A stretch of 64,000 nucleotides of DNA from Stercorarius parasiticus (Eukaryota; Chordata; Aves; Charadriiformes; Stercorariidae): NCBI GenBank assembly GCA_013396915.1, contig VWZL01002213.1, positions 391,348 through 455,347 on the forward strand, read 5' to 3'. The first letter of the stretch is position 1, and the number at the start of each line of letters is the position of its first letter. A program made the position numbers and the translations under genes. This document shows positions 14,201 to 26,700 of the stretch, in pieces. The notes under the pieces are model-generated. The model ran no database searches. It worked only from the letters and a program-made list of their open reading frames with translations, and had not been told where the DNA came from.

Positions 14201-15690
14201 CTAGTCTCTTTTTATAGATGATTGATGGGATGAGAGAGATCAGAAACAATATTGTAGACAACAGATGAACAGAGAATATTAAAAAAGCAATGGGGGGAGG
14301 ATTGAAGCCCTGCTGAAAGATTAAAGAATAGAAAGAAGTACAAATGAGCAAATCAATTATTGTGTGAAGATTTCTAGGATGTTGTTTAATTCATATTGGC
14401 CTGTTCTATATTTAGTTTCCTCACAGTTTCTTTTTTTATTGATGTTTCTTTTAGTTCCCTCTCTGGAATCTGATTCTAAGATGCATCATTGAATGATCCT
14501 TTGAGGGGAAATGTTACAAAATGAGACCCAATCTAGCAAACATTTTCTGACATGAGCCGTCTTCTCTTAACTAAGCAAAATTCAATGATGCTGTTTTGGA
14601 GTATGATAATCGCTCAAAGAAGCAAAAAGTTTGCAAATGTGGGCCGTGGAGTGGGTACATCTGCTTGGGAAGGGAAAGGTGGAGAAGGAAAGGGAAGGGG
14701 TAATTCCAGACATGCTTTTTGCTGCCCCAGGAATTTATTTTAGCACTGAGCGTATGGGGCGGGTTGCTGGAAGGGTGGTCCCAAAGACACGCAGAGCAAA
14801 GGGGGTTTATGTGCAGTGCCTGTCTGGCAGACCCCTTGCTGGACACGATGCCAGGAGTTGGGCAGCTCTCCCATGGGAACCCGAGCTTCAGGAGTGGCTT
14901 CAGAGGCCAGGGCAGCTGGCTTTTCCAGCTTGTCCAACTGCCTGGAGCCTCCTCTCCCAAAGCATCCTGTGCATGGTGTGAAGGCTCCTTCCCTCATGGG
15001 AGACTTTGACTTTTTGGGTCCCAAATCAGGTGCACAAGCGAGAGCACTAGCATGGGCAAGGACAATACACGACAGGTTTCCTCTGGGAGCTGGAGAGCTG
15101 AACTGGAGCCGTTGCCTCCTCGAGCCAGCCCAGTGAGAAGGGCAGCTTCGGGGCAATGTGTGTGGAGCAGCAAGAAGAGGAGCCCAGAGGAGAGGGACTG
15201 AGGCGCAGGTCCCTGCTGTAGCAGAGCTGTGCGCTGCATGGTGAGGGTTGGGCACGGAAGGTGTTAGGGGAGAGGAGAGGATGTCTGGGAATGGGTGTCA
15301 GGGTGGAGAAACCTTTGTGCTTATGGGAGGCACCATGGGAAAGGGAAAAGAGGAAATGCACATTTTAAAAATGGTGCACTCTAAGCACTAGACCACAGAC
15401 TTTAAAATAATGTAACTCTATTGCTTTGCTGGCTTCAGGATGTCATTACAGAGCCGAGCTCAGGCTGTCCAAGAATCAGTTCCACTTTGGAGCTCGTTTG
15501 AATTAAGTTTAACAATAAATTATTCAGTTCTGCAATGCCTGGCTTAGGGATGATTATAACATCACTGTAATTACTTTTAATGTAAACACTGGTAAGTGCT
15601 GCCACCCAAACCAGCACCTCAACATACAAATTTTGAAGTGAAAAGTTAGGTGCCTGTCTAAACATACTGTATGAAAAGTGCTGCTTCCCA
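2240..15690. other. Intergenic DNA, no gene seen
   Basis: I read both strands for splice-flanked coding pieces and for recognisable families and found none. Poly(A) runs of about 17 bases occur near 7,514 and 10,544, and an A-rich CAAAA-type simple stretch lies near 11,250-11,310. The longest open frame (9,002-9,610, - strand) has low-complexity, unfamiliar composition and looks like chance. By synteny this should be part of the gene-poor interval between TCF7L2 and HABP2; that is inference. Confidence 0.5.
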
Positions 15691-15696
15691 CAGAAA

Positions 15697-16366
15697 ATGT
15701 CAGCTTCTGGGAGTCCTGGTGGACAACCGGATGACCATGAGCCAGCAATGTGCCCTGTGGCCAAGAAGGCCAATGGCATCCTGGGGTGCATCAAGAAGAG
15801 TGTGGCAAGCAGGTTGAGGGAGGTCATCCTCCCCCTTTGCCTTGGTGAGGCCACACCTGGAGTACTGTGTCCAGTTCTGGGCTCCCCAGTTCAAGAAGGA
15901 CAGGGAACTGCTGGAGAGGGTGCAGCAAAGGGCTACAAAGATGATTGGGGGACTGGAGCACCTCTCTCATGAAGAAAGGCTGAGGGATTTGGGTCTCTTC
16001 AGTCTGGAAAAAAGACGGCTCAGGGGGGACCTTATCAACACTTATAAATACTTAAAGGATGGGTGTCAGGAGGATGAGGCCAGTCTCTTTTCAGTGGTGC
16101 CCAGAGACAGGACAAGAGGTAATGGGTACAAACGTGTGCATAGGAAGTTCCACCTAAACATGAGGAGGAACTTCTTTACTTTGAGGGTGGCAGAGCACTG
16201 GAACAGGCTGCCCAGAGAGGCGGTGGAGTCTCCGTCTCTGGAGACTTTCAAAACCCGCCTGGACGCGTTCCTGTGCAACCTGCTTTAAGGTGACCCTGCT
16301 CTGACAGGGGGGTTGGACTAGGTGATCTCCAGAGGTCCCTTCCAACCCTATGATTCTATGATTCTT
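15697..16366 (+). mobile_element. CR1 LINE, 5'-truncated 3' end
   Basis: This is the 3' end of a chicken-repeat-1 type non-LTR retrotransposon. It encodes the C-terminal part of the ORF2 protein: a block with AKKANGILGCIKKSV in one frame continues, after a frame change near 15,840, as [19 protein letters not shown] and runs to about 16,288. It then has the typical CR1 3' tail, with GGTTGGACTAGGTGATCTCC followed by ATTCTATGATTCTT. The 5' part, including the reverse transcriptase core, is missing, as is usual for CR1. The frame change makes it inactive. The residual open frame at 15,842-16,288 is fossil ORF2 and not a host gene. Confidence 0.95.
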
Positions 16367-19300
16367 CCCAGAAAGTTCTTTTTGACAACAGTGAAAAGGA
16401 TTCACCGAAATCCTTTTTGTGAAGCACGTCATAGGAGCATGGTGGTTTTTACCTCTTCTCTGCCTTTTGGGAGACTAGGATGCATCACAGGAGGATTGCC
16501 AACCAGGAGGTCCATGTTACTACAGCGGGTTAGGGGAGAAGGTACTTTGCTGCTGCTGCTGTGAAACATTGTGATGGTAGGCTCATACCAAAGTTTCCCA
16601 ACCTTAAAAATATTCAGTTTTTGTTTTGGGACTCTGAAGCAGGAAAACCTCATTCACTTTCCAGTGAGCTGATCCAGGTGTTGGCTGCTAACGAGGGAAG
16701 CCTCCCTGGATGGTGCCTGCATTTCCCTTTAAAAACCCCAGAAGCTGATTTTTTGTGGTGCCAGGTCTGTCTGTTCCCAGTCTGGCCCTTCGGAAGCTGT
16801 GCTGATGGTGTGGGTGCAGAGACTCTGGGAGCACCTTGCTCCCATCGCTTTTGCTGGGTCTGGCTCTGGGTACCCACCATCGGTGTAACTTTAAAGGCTG
16901 CAAGATGACTGGTTTGACTGCAATGAGAAGAACAGAAAGTGGAGAGTGGAAAAGGGAACGAAGAGATTTGGGAGCAGCTTAGTCAAAAAAGGGCCGGTTA
17001 AAGAGGACGAGATGGAAGCAGGCAAATAGTGCTGAATGCAGTGAACACGGGGGAGGAAAGGTGGTTGGGGTTTTCAAAGGAAGGTAAGGGGGAATTTAGT
17101 GGGAGCAGGACACTAAATCCCTTAGGATCTGCTCACAATTCCAGTGACTAATTTACAAGCTATTAGCCCCACAGTTATCGATCTGGAGCTCACATTTAGC
17201 ACTGCTGCTTGAGCGACAGATTTCTTATCCCAGACAGTCTTATAAAAACCATAATCAATTTTACTTGTGGTTGCCACTGCTACATGGAGAAAAGTGCAAA
17301 CAGTGCTGTGCTGCTTCTGTTATAAGTTTCAGACACTTAAATTAAAAAAATACTTGTTTGGCTTCAACTATGTAAAAAATGAGTCTGAATACTGGATCAG
17401 TGTCCATAGAAAAATTGCTTTTCAGAAAGAAAATCAAGGCTCAAAGTGGAGATCTGAGATGATGGATAAAAAGGGGAATTGTAACCTGGGGAAGCTGGGC
17501 TTGAAATGAAATCAACGTCTTTTATGCTCAACCAAATTGGCCCTGCTCATCACGCTAGGCCAGCCACGTTAAACACGAAGCCAAGATAAACATGACATAA
17601 GTACTAAAGCCATTACACATTTCATCACCTCCACGTATGAGAACCAAGGAGGTAAGGCAGGGGCTACAACCATGTGCTGCTTCAGTTGTGCATCCTTTCA
17701 GCTGGCCATTCAGGTGGCTAACTCCATCAGTGTATAGTAATGAACGTTTGTAAATAAATGAAAATTGAAAATCTTTCATATATTCTTATTCAGAGTGCTG
17801 CACAAGGAAAAACAAATACCTAAAGAGAGTAAAGTAGGTGTATAGTTCTTACTCAAGCAAGATCTGTTGGCTCTATCAGAACTGCACAGGAGTATTCATG
17901 ACACCTGTGCATCATTGCACCTGAAATTATTTGTCTCTGTTATTTTAGTCATTTAGACAATTCATGAATAACATGTATGAAATTATTCTGCCAAAGAAGT
18001 CCCAGATATTTAGTGTATGCATTACTGTATGACCTCCTGTTGGATTGCCCTCCTGGAAACAGATGCCCTCACACTGAACAACGTGTGACTTCTGTTTAAA
18101 GTAACAGCACTGTGGTGAACAAAGAACACAAAAAATTCATCAAAAACTTACAGTAATTTTTTTTAAAGACATATTTTGGAGGCACATTATTTTTAAAATC
18201 CACGTACTTCCTAGGTTGTGCTTGCCTCCAAATTGATGCAAAATAGTGTGGAGGTCAGACTTCATTATAGGTTTTCTTCTTCATCAGGAAAAAAGTAGTT
18301 GCCATAATGTTCATTATATTCAGCTTGTTTGGGGAGTGTAAAAATACATTTGTAATGAGAGCGGTGTCATCTACACTGCAGTGTGAGGGGAAAAAAGACA
18401 CGGATGCTGGCTGAAGTGGCACCAAGGTGTGCGACAACTCCTGCGAGACTGCAGATGCCTTTCCTGGAGGAGCTCCGGGGCTGCAGCCACTGCAGCTTTA
18501 CAGCCCTGGGTGCCTGGTGGGATCTTTGCCTTTCTCAGAAAGGAGATGGAGACTCCCTGGAAGTCCATGCACGTCTGTCCAGCCCCATTTTGTCTGTCCT
18601 TTCCATGCAGCTCATGAGTCTGTGGGCCAAGGACTGTCTCAAACTGGGCCATCCAACGCAGCCCGCAGCAAGTGGTCTGTGCCACCGTATTACAAGGACT
18701 ACCTTTCAGGAGGGTGGCAGAGGCTCCTACTTTCAGTTGACTTGCCAGCTGCTCTTTGATGTGCTTTGGAGGTGCCTGGTTCTGACCAGCTCAGGGTAGG
18801 TCCTTGCACCTCTCCGCAAGCTGCTGACTGGTGCCCTGTTGAGTCCAGCCAGCCCTCAGTGCTGCTGCTCCTCACCCCTGGGGAAGATCACACCCACCTC
18901 ACGGGTATGATGCTGGGCCCTACTGTCGGGCTCTTTCAGGTCCAGCAGCATCACCTGGGCTTGGTTGTTACAGCTTCTCCTTTCCTTCCTATGCTCTTAT
19001 TGCTGCCATCAGGTTAAAACCCAAATGCTGCAACTTTCAGAAAACCCACTTTTTCCCCCAAAGCAGCGGGATGGCTTTGTCAGCTCTTGCCAGATCTCCC
19101 CGGCCTCTGCTCCTGCCTCTAACTCCCCCATCAGAGATTACCTTACGGGGACACGGCTTGTACGTGTTCCCTCGGACTGACATTCCCTGCTCTCCACTTT
19201 GTCTGGAGAAGGGCCAACAGAACCCATGGAGAAGGCGTTTGGTAACTGGAGCAGATAGACTACATTAGCTCTACCTTTACAGTGTAAAAATATCTCTGTT

Positions 19301-22300
19301 TTAGGATGGTTGGACAGAATTTGGCCCTTGGGGTTTGGGCCTAGGCAGGTTAAGTGAGAGCTGTGCACATCAAATGCAGACTTTGAGGTAGGCCATCGCA
19401 TCTTCCCTAAAATGATGTTACCCTACGGTGAGGTTTTGTTTGTTTTTAATACTCTATAAATTTACTACAGGGGCTTTGATGCATGTTTTTCAGCTTGAAA
19501 GCAAAACTGCCTCCCTTCGTCCATCACTTTACAATTTTAATGCTTTTAGCAGGCAGCTCCGAGATACAAAAACGGGCTCAGAGAGCTGCGCAGCTAACAA
19601 GAATATCTGGAGCTGTTATAGGAAAGATTTAAAAGAACACCCAAGAGGCCAGAAGGGGACAGAAAACCTTTTGGCCAGGGTGTACACTGGTGTCTGACTG
19701 GGGACAGGAGCAAAGCTCCACCATGGCAGGTTCTTCTTCAAGGGCTCGGTGGTGTTTGTGCACCTTCAGAGGAAGAGTCTGCTATCAAATTGGTGTCAGA
19801 GAGATGTTTCTGGTCCTCATGTGTGCTGCTGGAGTGGAATTGCCTCTCTCCCAAACTAGCTGAGCCTTTTCTTGGACCAGCTTTGAGTTTTACATAAAGC
19901 CTTTGAAGAGTTACTTCTGGGTTACAGCGGCAGGGACGAGGGAAGAGTCCTTTTGCACGTCCAACAGAACTTTCTTCTGCCTGCACTTATTCTGGGTTTT
20001 GTGTGTTTGCTTGTCTTTAAATTTTTACTGTGCTTTTGATCTGAGCCCAAGAATTGAAACCATCACTGGGAATGTGCTGCTAGAGAGAATTATGAAACAA
20101 AATGCAACCGCAACACTTTAAATGTTGATTTAAGTGGTGTCTAGACCTCATGCTGGCTTTCTGCACCAAGCTGAATTTCACAAAGAGAACACCCCGCCTC
20201 CCCTTCCCAGATTTTATATTAAAAGTCAATTCCCTATACTCTCACTCAACTCCGGTCCTTCTGTATAAAGAGGAATAATAGGGCTTCTGCTTTCTTATTT
20301 TTATTTGCCGTATGAAAAAGGCTTGTATTTAATGGAAGTGGAGGGAACACTAAAAAGGAAGCACAAACATGTGTAGGGCTTTTGAGTTGTTAGGTTAATT
20401 AAAGAAAACCGCAAAATGGTAGCAGTGGAAAAGGCAAAAGTCAAAGCATCGATCTTTGCATATTCCACGGCATTGCTGTTGGGTCTGAAGAAAGATTTCC
20501 TTATGCTCTTGTGGGCACGGTGCTGATGGCTGATGCAGGCAAGTATTTCTAGAATCGCTGGTTTTATTAAAGTTGAATAGTAGCTGTTTTCGTTTTTCTT
20601 TTACCTTAGGAATTTTCTCTCTTCACTCACAGCTGTGGTGATTTATTTCTTCTGGTGTTGATAACTAGATCTGCAGTTAGTGTATCTAACACTGTAATAG
20701 TACACACACACAGGTAGATCCAGCACAGAATATTCTCTGCTCACGTTGGAGGATGAAGAAGGGTTATCAGCCAGGAAGGGCTTGAAATGCTTTCCAGGAT
20801 CAGAATTCAAGGTTGTGCACAGTGGCAGAAAAATGTCCATGGGAAATATTTTTTAAGTGGAAATTCCCATTTTAGGGAGAAAAAAAAAGACAAGGTAAGG
20901 TTTCTGCTGTTTATTTTGGCAACCAAAACTACTCAAGCGTTATAGAGTACAACACTTGGTAGCAATTCCAAATAAATCATTGAGACTATAATCTTTGAGG
21001 TTATTCTTTTCCTTCTTTTATGCTAGACATCACAGCCAAGATGGGGCACCTCTTGTGCCTGGAGCAACTCATTAATATTGGAAAGAAATACTGAGCCAGA
21101 AGAGTTTACTATCTAAACAGGCAACACATAGTGAAAGAAGAGGAGTTACTACCCACACTCTTCAGGTGGGCATGAAGGCATATTTAGGGTAAATGATTTG
21201 TTCAAAGTCGGTATAGGCAGCTATGCAGAAACCCCTCATTCCACCACAGTTCTGATCCAGCACTTAAAACATTTGTTTTCATCTATTTATTCTCAATTTA
21301 AAAGGATTTGATGGTTCTTATCTAATTTTTCTCCATATTTATTGTTTGAAGACACCTAGACTGTCACAGAGAAGTGCTTCATGTCTGATGAGCAAGCCAT
21401 CATCACTAAGATGGACTTGGAGATGTAAGGAATGGGACCATTCCCAAAAGAAGAACATCTGCAGCCAAATGCTGCACCACCTTTGAAGCCTTTTGCCATG
21501 CACAGCAACATATTTTATGCACTCCCGTGCCCTGAAAGGGTTTGCCATATCCTGATGGACGAGGAAGGCAAGATGGGATTTGTGGACTCACAATTTCTAA
21601 GAATCAAAATGGCTCCAAAGCTTCTTTTAATTTTCTTGAAGCTCCCTACCAACAAGACATTTCCACATATAGAAAGGAGGAAGAAGGAGTTCCACATGTT
21701 CAAACTTTAGTCCGCCTTCTAAAATCAACAGAAGTTGCAAGCAGGTTTGCCTTTCCGTAGGGTCTGACATGAGGACCACTTTGCCACAGGCAGAGGATCC
21801 ATGGAACATTCCCACTGGTCAAAATTCTACTGGGAACAAAGAGAGACCAGCAAGCTTGTTGCTTGTGGCTTATTACGTAGATTTATGTGGCACGAAAAAA
21901 ATCTGAGCGTTGTGCTAGCTCTCTGCACATGGCAAGATTTCACTCAGCAGCTTGAGAAGGTCAATTAAGTGTTAAATAGCTCCCGGGATAATAGGGTAAG
22001 ATGACTATGTGCCATGTAACGTTTTTTACATATCATGAGCTGTGCACAAGGGCATATCTAAATAAAATGCATAGGAAATAGCATCACGCAAATATGATCT
22101 ACATTTTTTCTTGATCAAAGAGGCTGAGGGAAAAAAATAATTAAAAAGTAAAAGCCTTATGCAATGAGATTTAAAAGAAAAGTTTGGAGGCTGACAAGAC
22201 GCATCTGGCACAACTTCAAAGTCCATCAAAGTACATATAATCAATGTTTGTCAATAGCAGTTTTGCATCCTCTAATTTATCTTTCATGGATATAAAGCAT

Positions 22301-23500
22301 GATGTTATTAGGATCCAGTCCATACCTTAATTCTGTTTGAGATTTGATGAATCAGGGCTCTATTAAAATTCAGTGCAAATCAGCTTACTCAAGGACACAT
22401 TACATAAAGTCGTGCGTTATCTAACTCCTTTTATCTTGCTGTCTTTCTAACTAGTTAAAGAACCTGGAATCTCTTAAACTTGTATGTGTGGCCACCAACA
22501 TGCTAAATCTCAAACACGTTTTGCTTGTGGGCACCTGCTTAAATTATGCACATGTGGCATAATTAGCATACCTAAATTCTTGGTGTATTTTTTGATGTAT
22601 AAAATCTCGTTTAGGATGTTCAGGCTCCGAAGTGAGGAATCATCAGAAATAAGGTTCCTGGACACACAAATTTCAGCACTTGTCACAGAGTCTGTTATCA
22701 AGTGCTCACATCTTATCTTTTTCACCAGAATATCCCATTCAGGATGGGAAATGATGAGGCCCGTGTGATTTCACTGTTTTTTTCATCATATTTCAACATT
22801 TGGACACCGCACCCATCCATTTTATTTACTCTACACTATTCAGGTCCTCCTGAGCAGACAACCTTATTCTTTTTCCTCCTGGTGTTGTGTAATGTGCTCA
22901 GCACTATTCTATTTAACAGCTTTATAACCATCGAGAAAACATATTGCTAGGGACTTCTTTGTGAGTTTGGGCTGTGATGTGAAAACACTGCACTTCCATC
23001 ACCCTCTTCCTTTTTCCTACTCAGGCTCTAAACGATCTGGGAGAAAGAATATTCACTTGTTTTCATAATATGTAGCACAAACAAGACCTGATCAGTAAAA
23101 ATTTGTCAGCATTTCCGAAATAGTTGTTTATTCTTACAATACTGTGATTTCTTCTGTTACAAATGCTCCAGCTTCTGGAGACTGGGGCTTACTCAGATTT
23201 GTGGACAAATACTTGAGAACATGGACCTTGGTGTCTGAAATTTAGAAAATAATGAAAAGCATACTTTCATGTTTATAAAAATCTTATCTTTTATAATTAT
23301 ATCACAATTTTTTCAGGTGGAAGGGAGAGAAGTAAGTCTGATTCGTACTTTTTTTCAGTTGACAATAATAGTTGAAAAATCATTCTAATACAAGGAAAAT
23401 CCTTTGTTTCAGTGTTAATTTATACTATTCCTATCTTTGATACTTACTGATTTGAAACACTTACCGGCGGTCAATGTAGTGATCATCAGGACAGGACGCA
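16367..23500. other. Intergenic DNA upstream of HABP2, no gene seen
   Basis: No coding exon, RNA gene or clear interspersed repeat was recognised. Open frames here (for example the overlapping ones at 18,371-18,800) sit in mildly GC-rich sequence, contradict one another on the two strands and lack splice support. Distal regulatory DNA for HABP2 may lie here, but I cannot point to a specific element. Confidence 0.5.
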
Positions 23501-23527
23501 CTTGTTTGATCAGGGCAATCTGTTGAA

Positions 23528-23563
23528 CATTAAACAATATTTGAAGCACAGTTAATTATTTGC
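23528..23563 (+). promoter_or_regulatory. Candidate HABP2 liver-type promoter motifs (HNF1 and FOXA-like)
   Basis: GTTAATTATTTGC at 23,551-23,563 matches most of the HNF1 palindrome GTTAATNATTAAC. It is preceded by TAAACAATATTTG, which resembles FOXA sites. The block lies about 95 bases upstream of the HABP2 start codon. HABP2 is made mainly in liver, and HNF1 and FOXA drive many liver genes, so the placement makes sense. The transcription start itself is not visible and there is no obvious TATA box. The motif matches are seen; their function is inferred. Confidence 0.45.
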
Positions 23564-23656
23564 ACTGAGCTAGCTCACCCTCGAATGATTGTGGCTGGTC
23601 TGAAAAAAACGTAGGCAAGAAGAAAAAGCTAACTTCAAGAAAAAAAGAGCGTAAGG

Positions 23657-23725
23657 ATGGTTAACAGTGCTTTGACCCTTCAGGCTCTTCCACTGCTCAT
23701 TCTCCTAGGGAACACACATTTGTGC
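23657..23725 (+). CDS. HABP2: HABP2 exon 1 coding part: signal peptide
   Basis: The ATG has a strong Kozak context (A at -3, G at +4), and an in-frame TAA at 23,630-23,632 rules out an upstream extension. The 23 codons start MVNSAL, have a hydrophobic core LPLLILLG and end HLC. The donor is GTGAGT, phase 0. The spacing matches the secretion signal of mammalian HABP2, which has a GKTACG end where this has GNTHLC. It lies 8.5 kb from exon 2 and is too short to show as an open frame. Identification rests on signal-peptide character, donor strength and phase match, so a transcript would be needed for certainty. Confidence 0.85.
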
Positions 23726-26700
23726 GTGAGTATGTTTTTATATATTACTTTTCTTGCCACATGCCAGCTCTGCTCCTTGCTGAGCCCTTCCAGGGTAGCT
23801 GGAGCATTTAGCTGAGTATTAGCGTTTCAGGACAGTGAGATTCCCAAGCAAGTGGGAAGCCTCATGTTTTTTTGGAGCAGATATCTCCAGTGATGAGTAA
23901 TAGCACATCTGGGTGAGCTCGGTGGCCACCCCGCGCCCAAGAGTGTGCAGTAGGGAGTGCAGTCGTTCCCCCAGCCCTGGGCGCTGAGAGACGCTCCAAA
24001 CCACTGGGCTGCTCATCTTCATGCTGAAGGGACTAGATACAAAGATTAAACAGTCAAGGATATGCACTGGCTTGGTTGTTTTGCACGCTTTTTCGTCAAA
24101 GGTAAAACTTACCTGGCCATATGTTTTGGATGGGTGAATTACATTGCCGCTAACATGGGAGGAAAGTTAACAGCAAAATAGTCAACACAGCTAGAGATGG
24201 CCGCAGCCTGCTCTGACAGAGCTTGATATACTTTCCCAAATCTCAGGGAAGACCTTATCGCTTTCTACAACTACCTGAAAGGAGGCTGTAGAGAAGATAC
24301 TTGAGTCTCTTCCCCAAGTAACAAGCAATAGGACAAGAAAAAGCAGCCTAAAATTACACCAGGGGAGGTTTAGGATGGATATTAGGAAAAGTTTCTTCAC
24401 TGAAAGGGTTATCAAGCATTGGAACAGGCTGCCCAGGGAAGTTGTGGAATCGTCATCCCTGGAGGTATTTAAAGGACAGGTAGACGTGGTGCTGAGGGAC
24501 ATGGTTTAGTGGTGGACTTGTCAGTGTTAGGTTGATGGTTGGACTCAACGATCTGAAAGGTCCCTTCCAACCTAGACAATTCTATGATTCTATCTCCTAT
24601 TTAAAGAAGACCGAGAGAATGATTTTTAAACAAAGCAAAGTCAAAAGTCAGTTTTGAAAATATTTCTTTTGTTCCTCCAAGCACTGCAACTAAGTAAATT
24701 TTCATATGAAGGAATCTGAGGTTCTTTCAAACCTCAGCTTTCATAATGATGGTTCCTATGCGTGCAGGTTTGTAGTTACTGAAATGCGTTGCAAAATTTC
24801 AGATGTTGTCATGTTTAAATTGATTCCTTTGGGAAAAATATATAGTAAGGGGTTTTGATGGGTTATAGATCTTGTTGAAGAGCTCCATAAATTTACGATC
24901 CGTGATTTTCACAACACAATAGGGTATTTATTAATTAGTGTATCTGTCTGCTGACAGCAGTGGATATGGCATACTTGATCCACTGGCACACTTGGCGGCT
25001 TACTGGGAGGATCAGTTCTAGGGCAGTCCAATGCCAGTTTTACAGACATTAGAACCCAATCTAATGTAAATAAGCTCATAATGAATCGGTTGTGTTAATT
25101 CGCACTCAGTGAGGAAGATGTAGGTGCAGTCTTAGACAACATGGAGTCTTGCACAGTCTTTTCCTAGCTAGTCCTAAGTGTTAGATTGATTCATTAGCTT
25201 TGACAATCCTAATCTGAGTTTGCTCTAAATATTGCTGTGGAAAATGTAGTGTATATCTCCCCCCGCCCCTGAAAATTCATTAACATTGCTAAAATGCAAA
25301 AGCAATTCTGCTGTCACTGAAAAGCAGCACAACAGAATATTCAGCAGGCTAGTTTTTAATAAAACATGTTTTTTCTTCATAATTAATATAACAAGGTTTT
25401 CTGGCTTAGTGCTTGGCATGGATCCCAGAAAAAAAAAAAGGGGGGAATGAGTCGCTGTGACGTGACCATTGCATGACAAACATGTTACGAGAGGACACTT
25501 GCCTTAATGATTTGTTCGAAAGAAAGTTACACTGAAACACTGTGAATGAAAAAAGAACAGACTTTGCACTTCTCTGAAACTGTGGAAAACACTCTTAAAT
25601 TCCAATTTCCATCCTTTCCCAGAACTATCATCTTCATCATTCTCATTTTTATTCAAATCTGGTTTTAGGAGTTTTTATAAGTAACACTGATTAATAAATG
25701 TTACTGGTGAACGCAGAAGTCAAATGAAGTTTTACGCAGTAGCTCACATTTTGTGTCAGTCAAAACAGGAAAGGAAAGCAATCGGACATTCATGGATCTG
25801 GTGGGTTTGGAGCAGGACCTTAAGGCAAGAATTTCCATTCTGTTCTCTCATATTACCTGAAAAGAAGCTGCTTTCAACTTCATGAATCCAAACTATTTCC
25901 CTAAAAGGCAGGAAGCTGCATGATGGCTGCAAGTGAGAACAAAATTTGGTCTTTTATTTTAGCATATATGATGCAACTGCACCAAAGATTGTCTTCAGAC
26001 ACGACAGGTCTTCTCAGGTTGGGTTTGTTGTTTTGTTTTGTTTTAATTACAGTATGTCCTTGCTAATACACACATCAGCATGTACGAACCGGAACTTTTA
26101 GAGAAATCAGTATGCTTTTGCTCAGCAAGGTCCTGCAGTAGAAATGTGCCTGCCATAAGGTGCTGCATTCTTAAGTATTCCTTACTTTGCCAAAAAGAAA
26201 TCTGAAGGGTTCTGCTGGGGCAGGTTGTATTGACATTGAGACACAGCAATTCAGCTGCCTATCCTCCCTGACCTGTTCTTGTGTGGGAGCAACTTTTCTG
26301 AAATACACGTAGATCGAAATGGTGTGCTTAAACATTGTGCTGAGTTGGGCTAGAAGATTCTGCAACAAGATGAGATCCGTTCAGGTCCCACAACACTCCA
26401 GTGATGGAGCTGCTCATACACCAGGTTGCAGCTCCCATTTCACAACGCTCTAAAGTGCTTCAGCATATGTCTGCAAAAAAAAAGAAAGAAGGTGATTTTT
26501 AAATCAACAGGTGTTCAGATTAGGCTTTTTTTGATGCATTATTGTTCCTTCCAAACTCAACACCCCTGGCAGCAGAGAGGAAGAAATGCAGGAGTCAGAG
26601 CAGCAGAGGTGGCTCTTCACTAAATATTTTGGAACTTCAAAAAAGTGATGTGCTTAGTTGTGATGGAAAGTGTTTTGAAGTCACTAGCCATGCCCAGTCC

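Noticed and set aside
15842..16288. 148-codon open frame that looks protein-like
   Set aside because: The sequence is CR1 ORF2 C-terminal protein, so it belongs to the transposon and not to a host gene.
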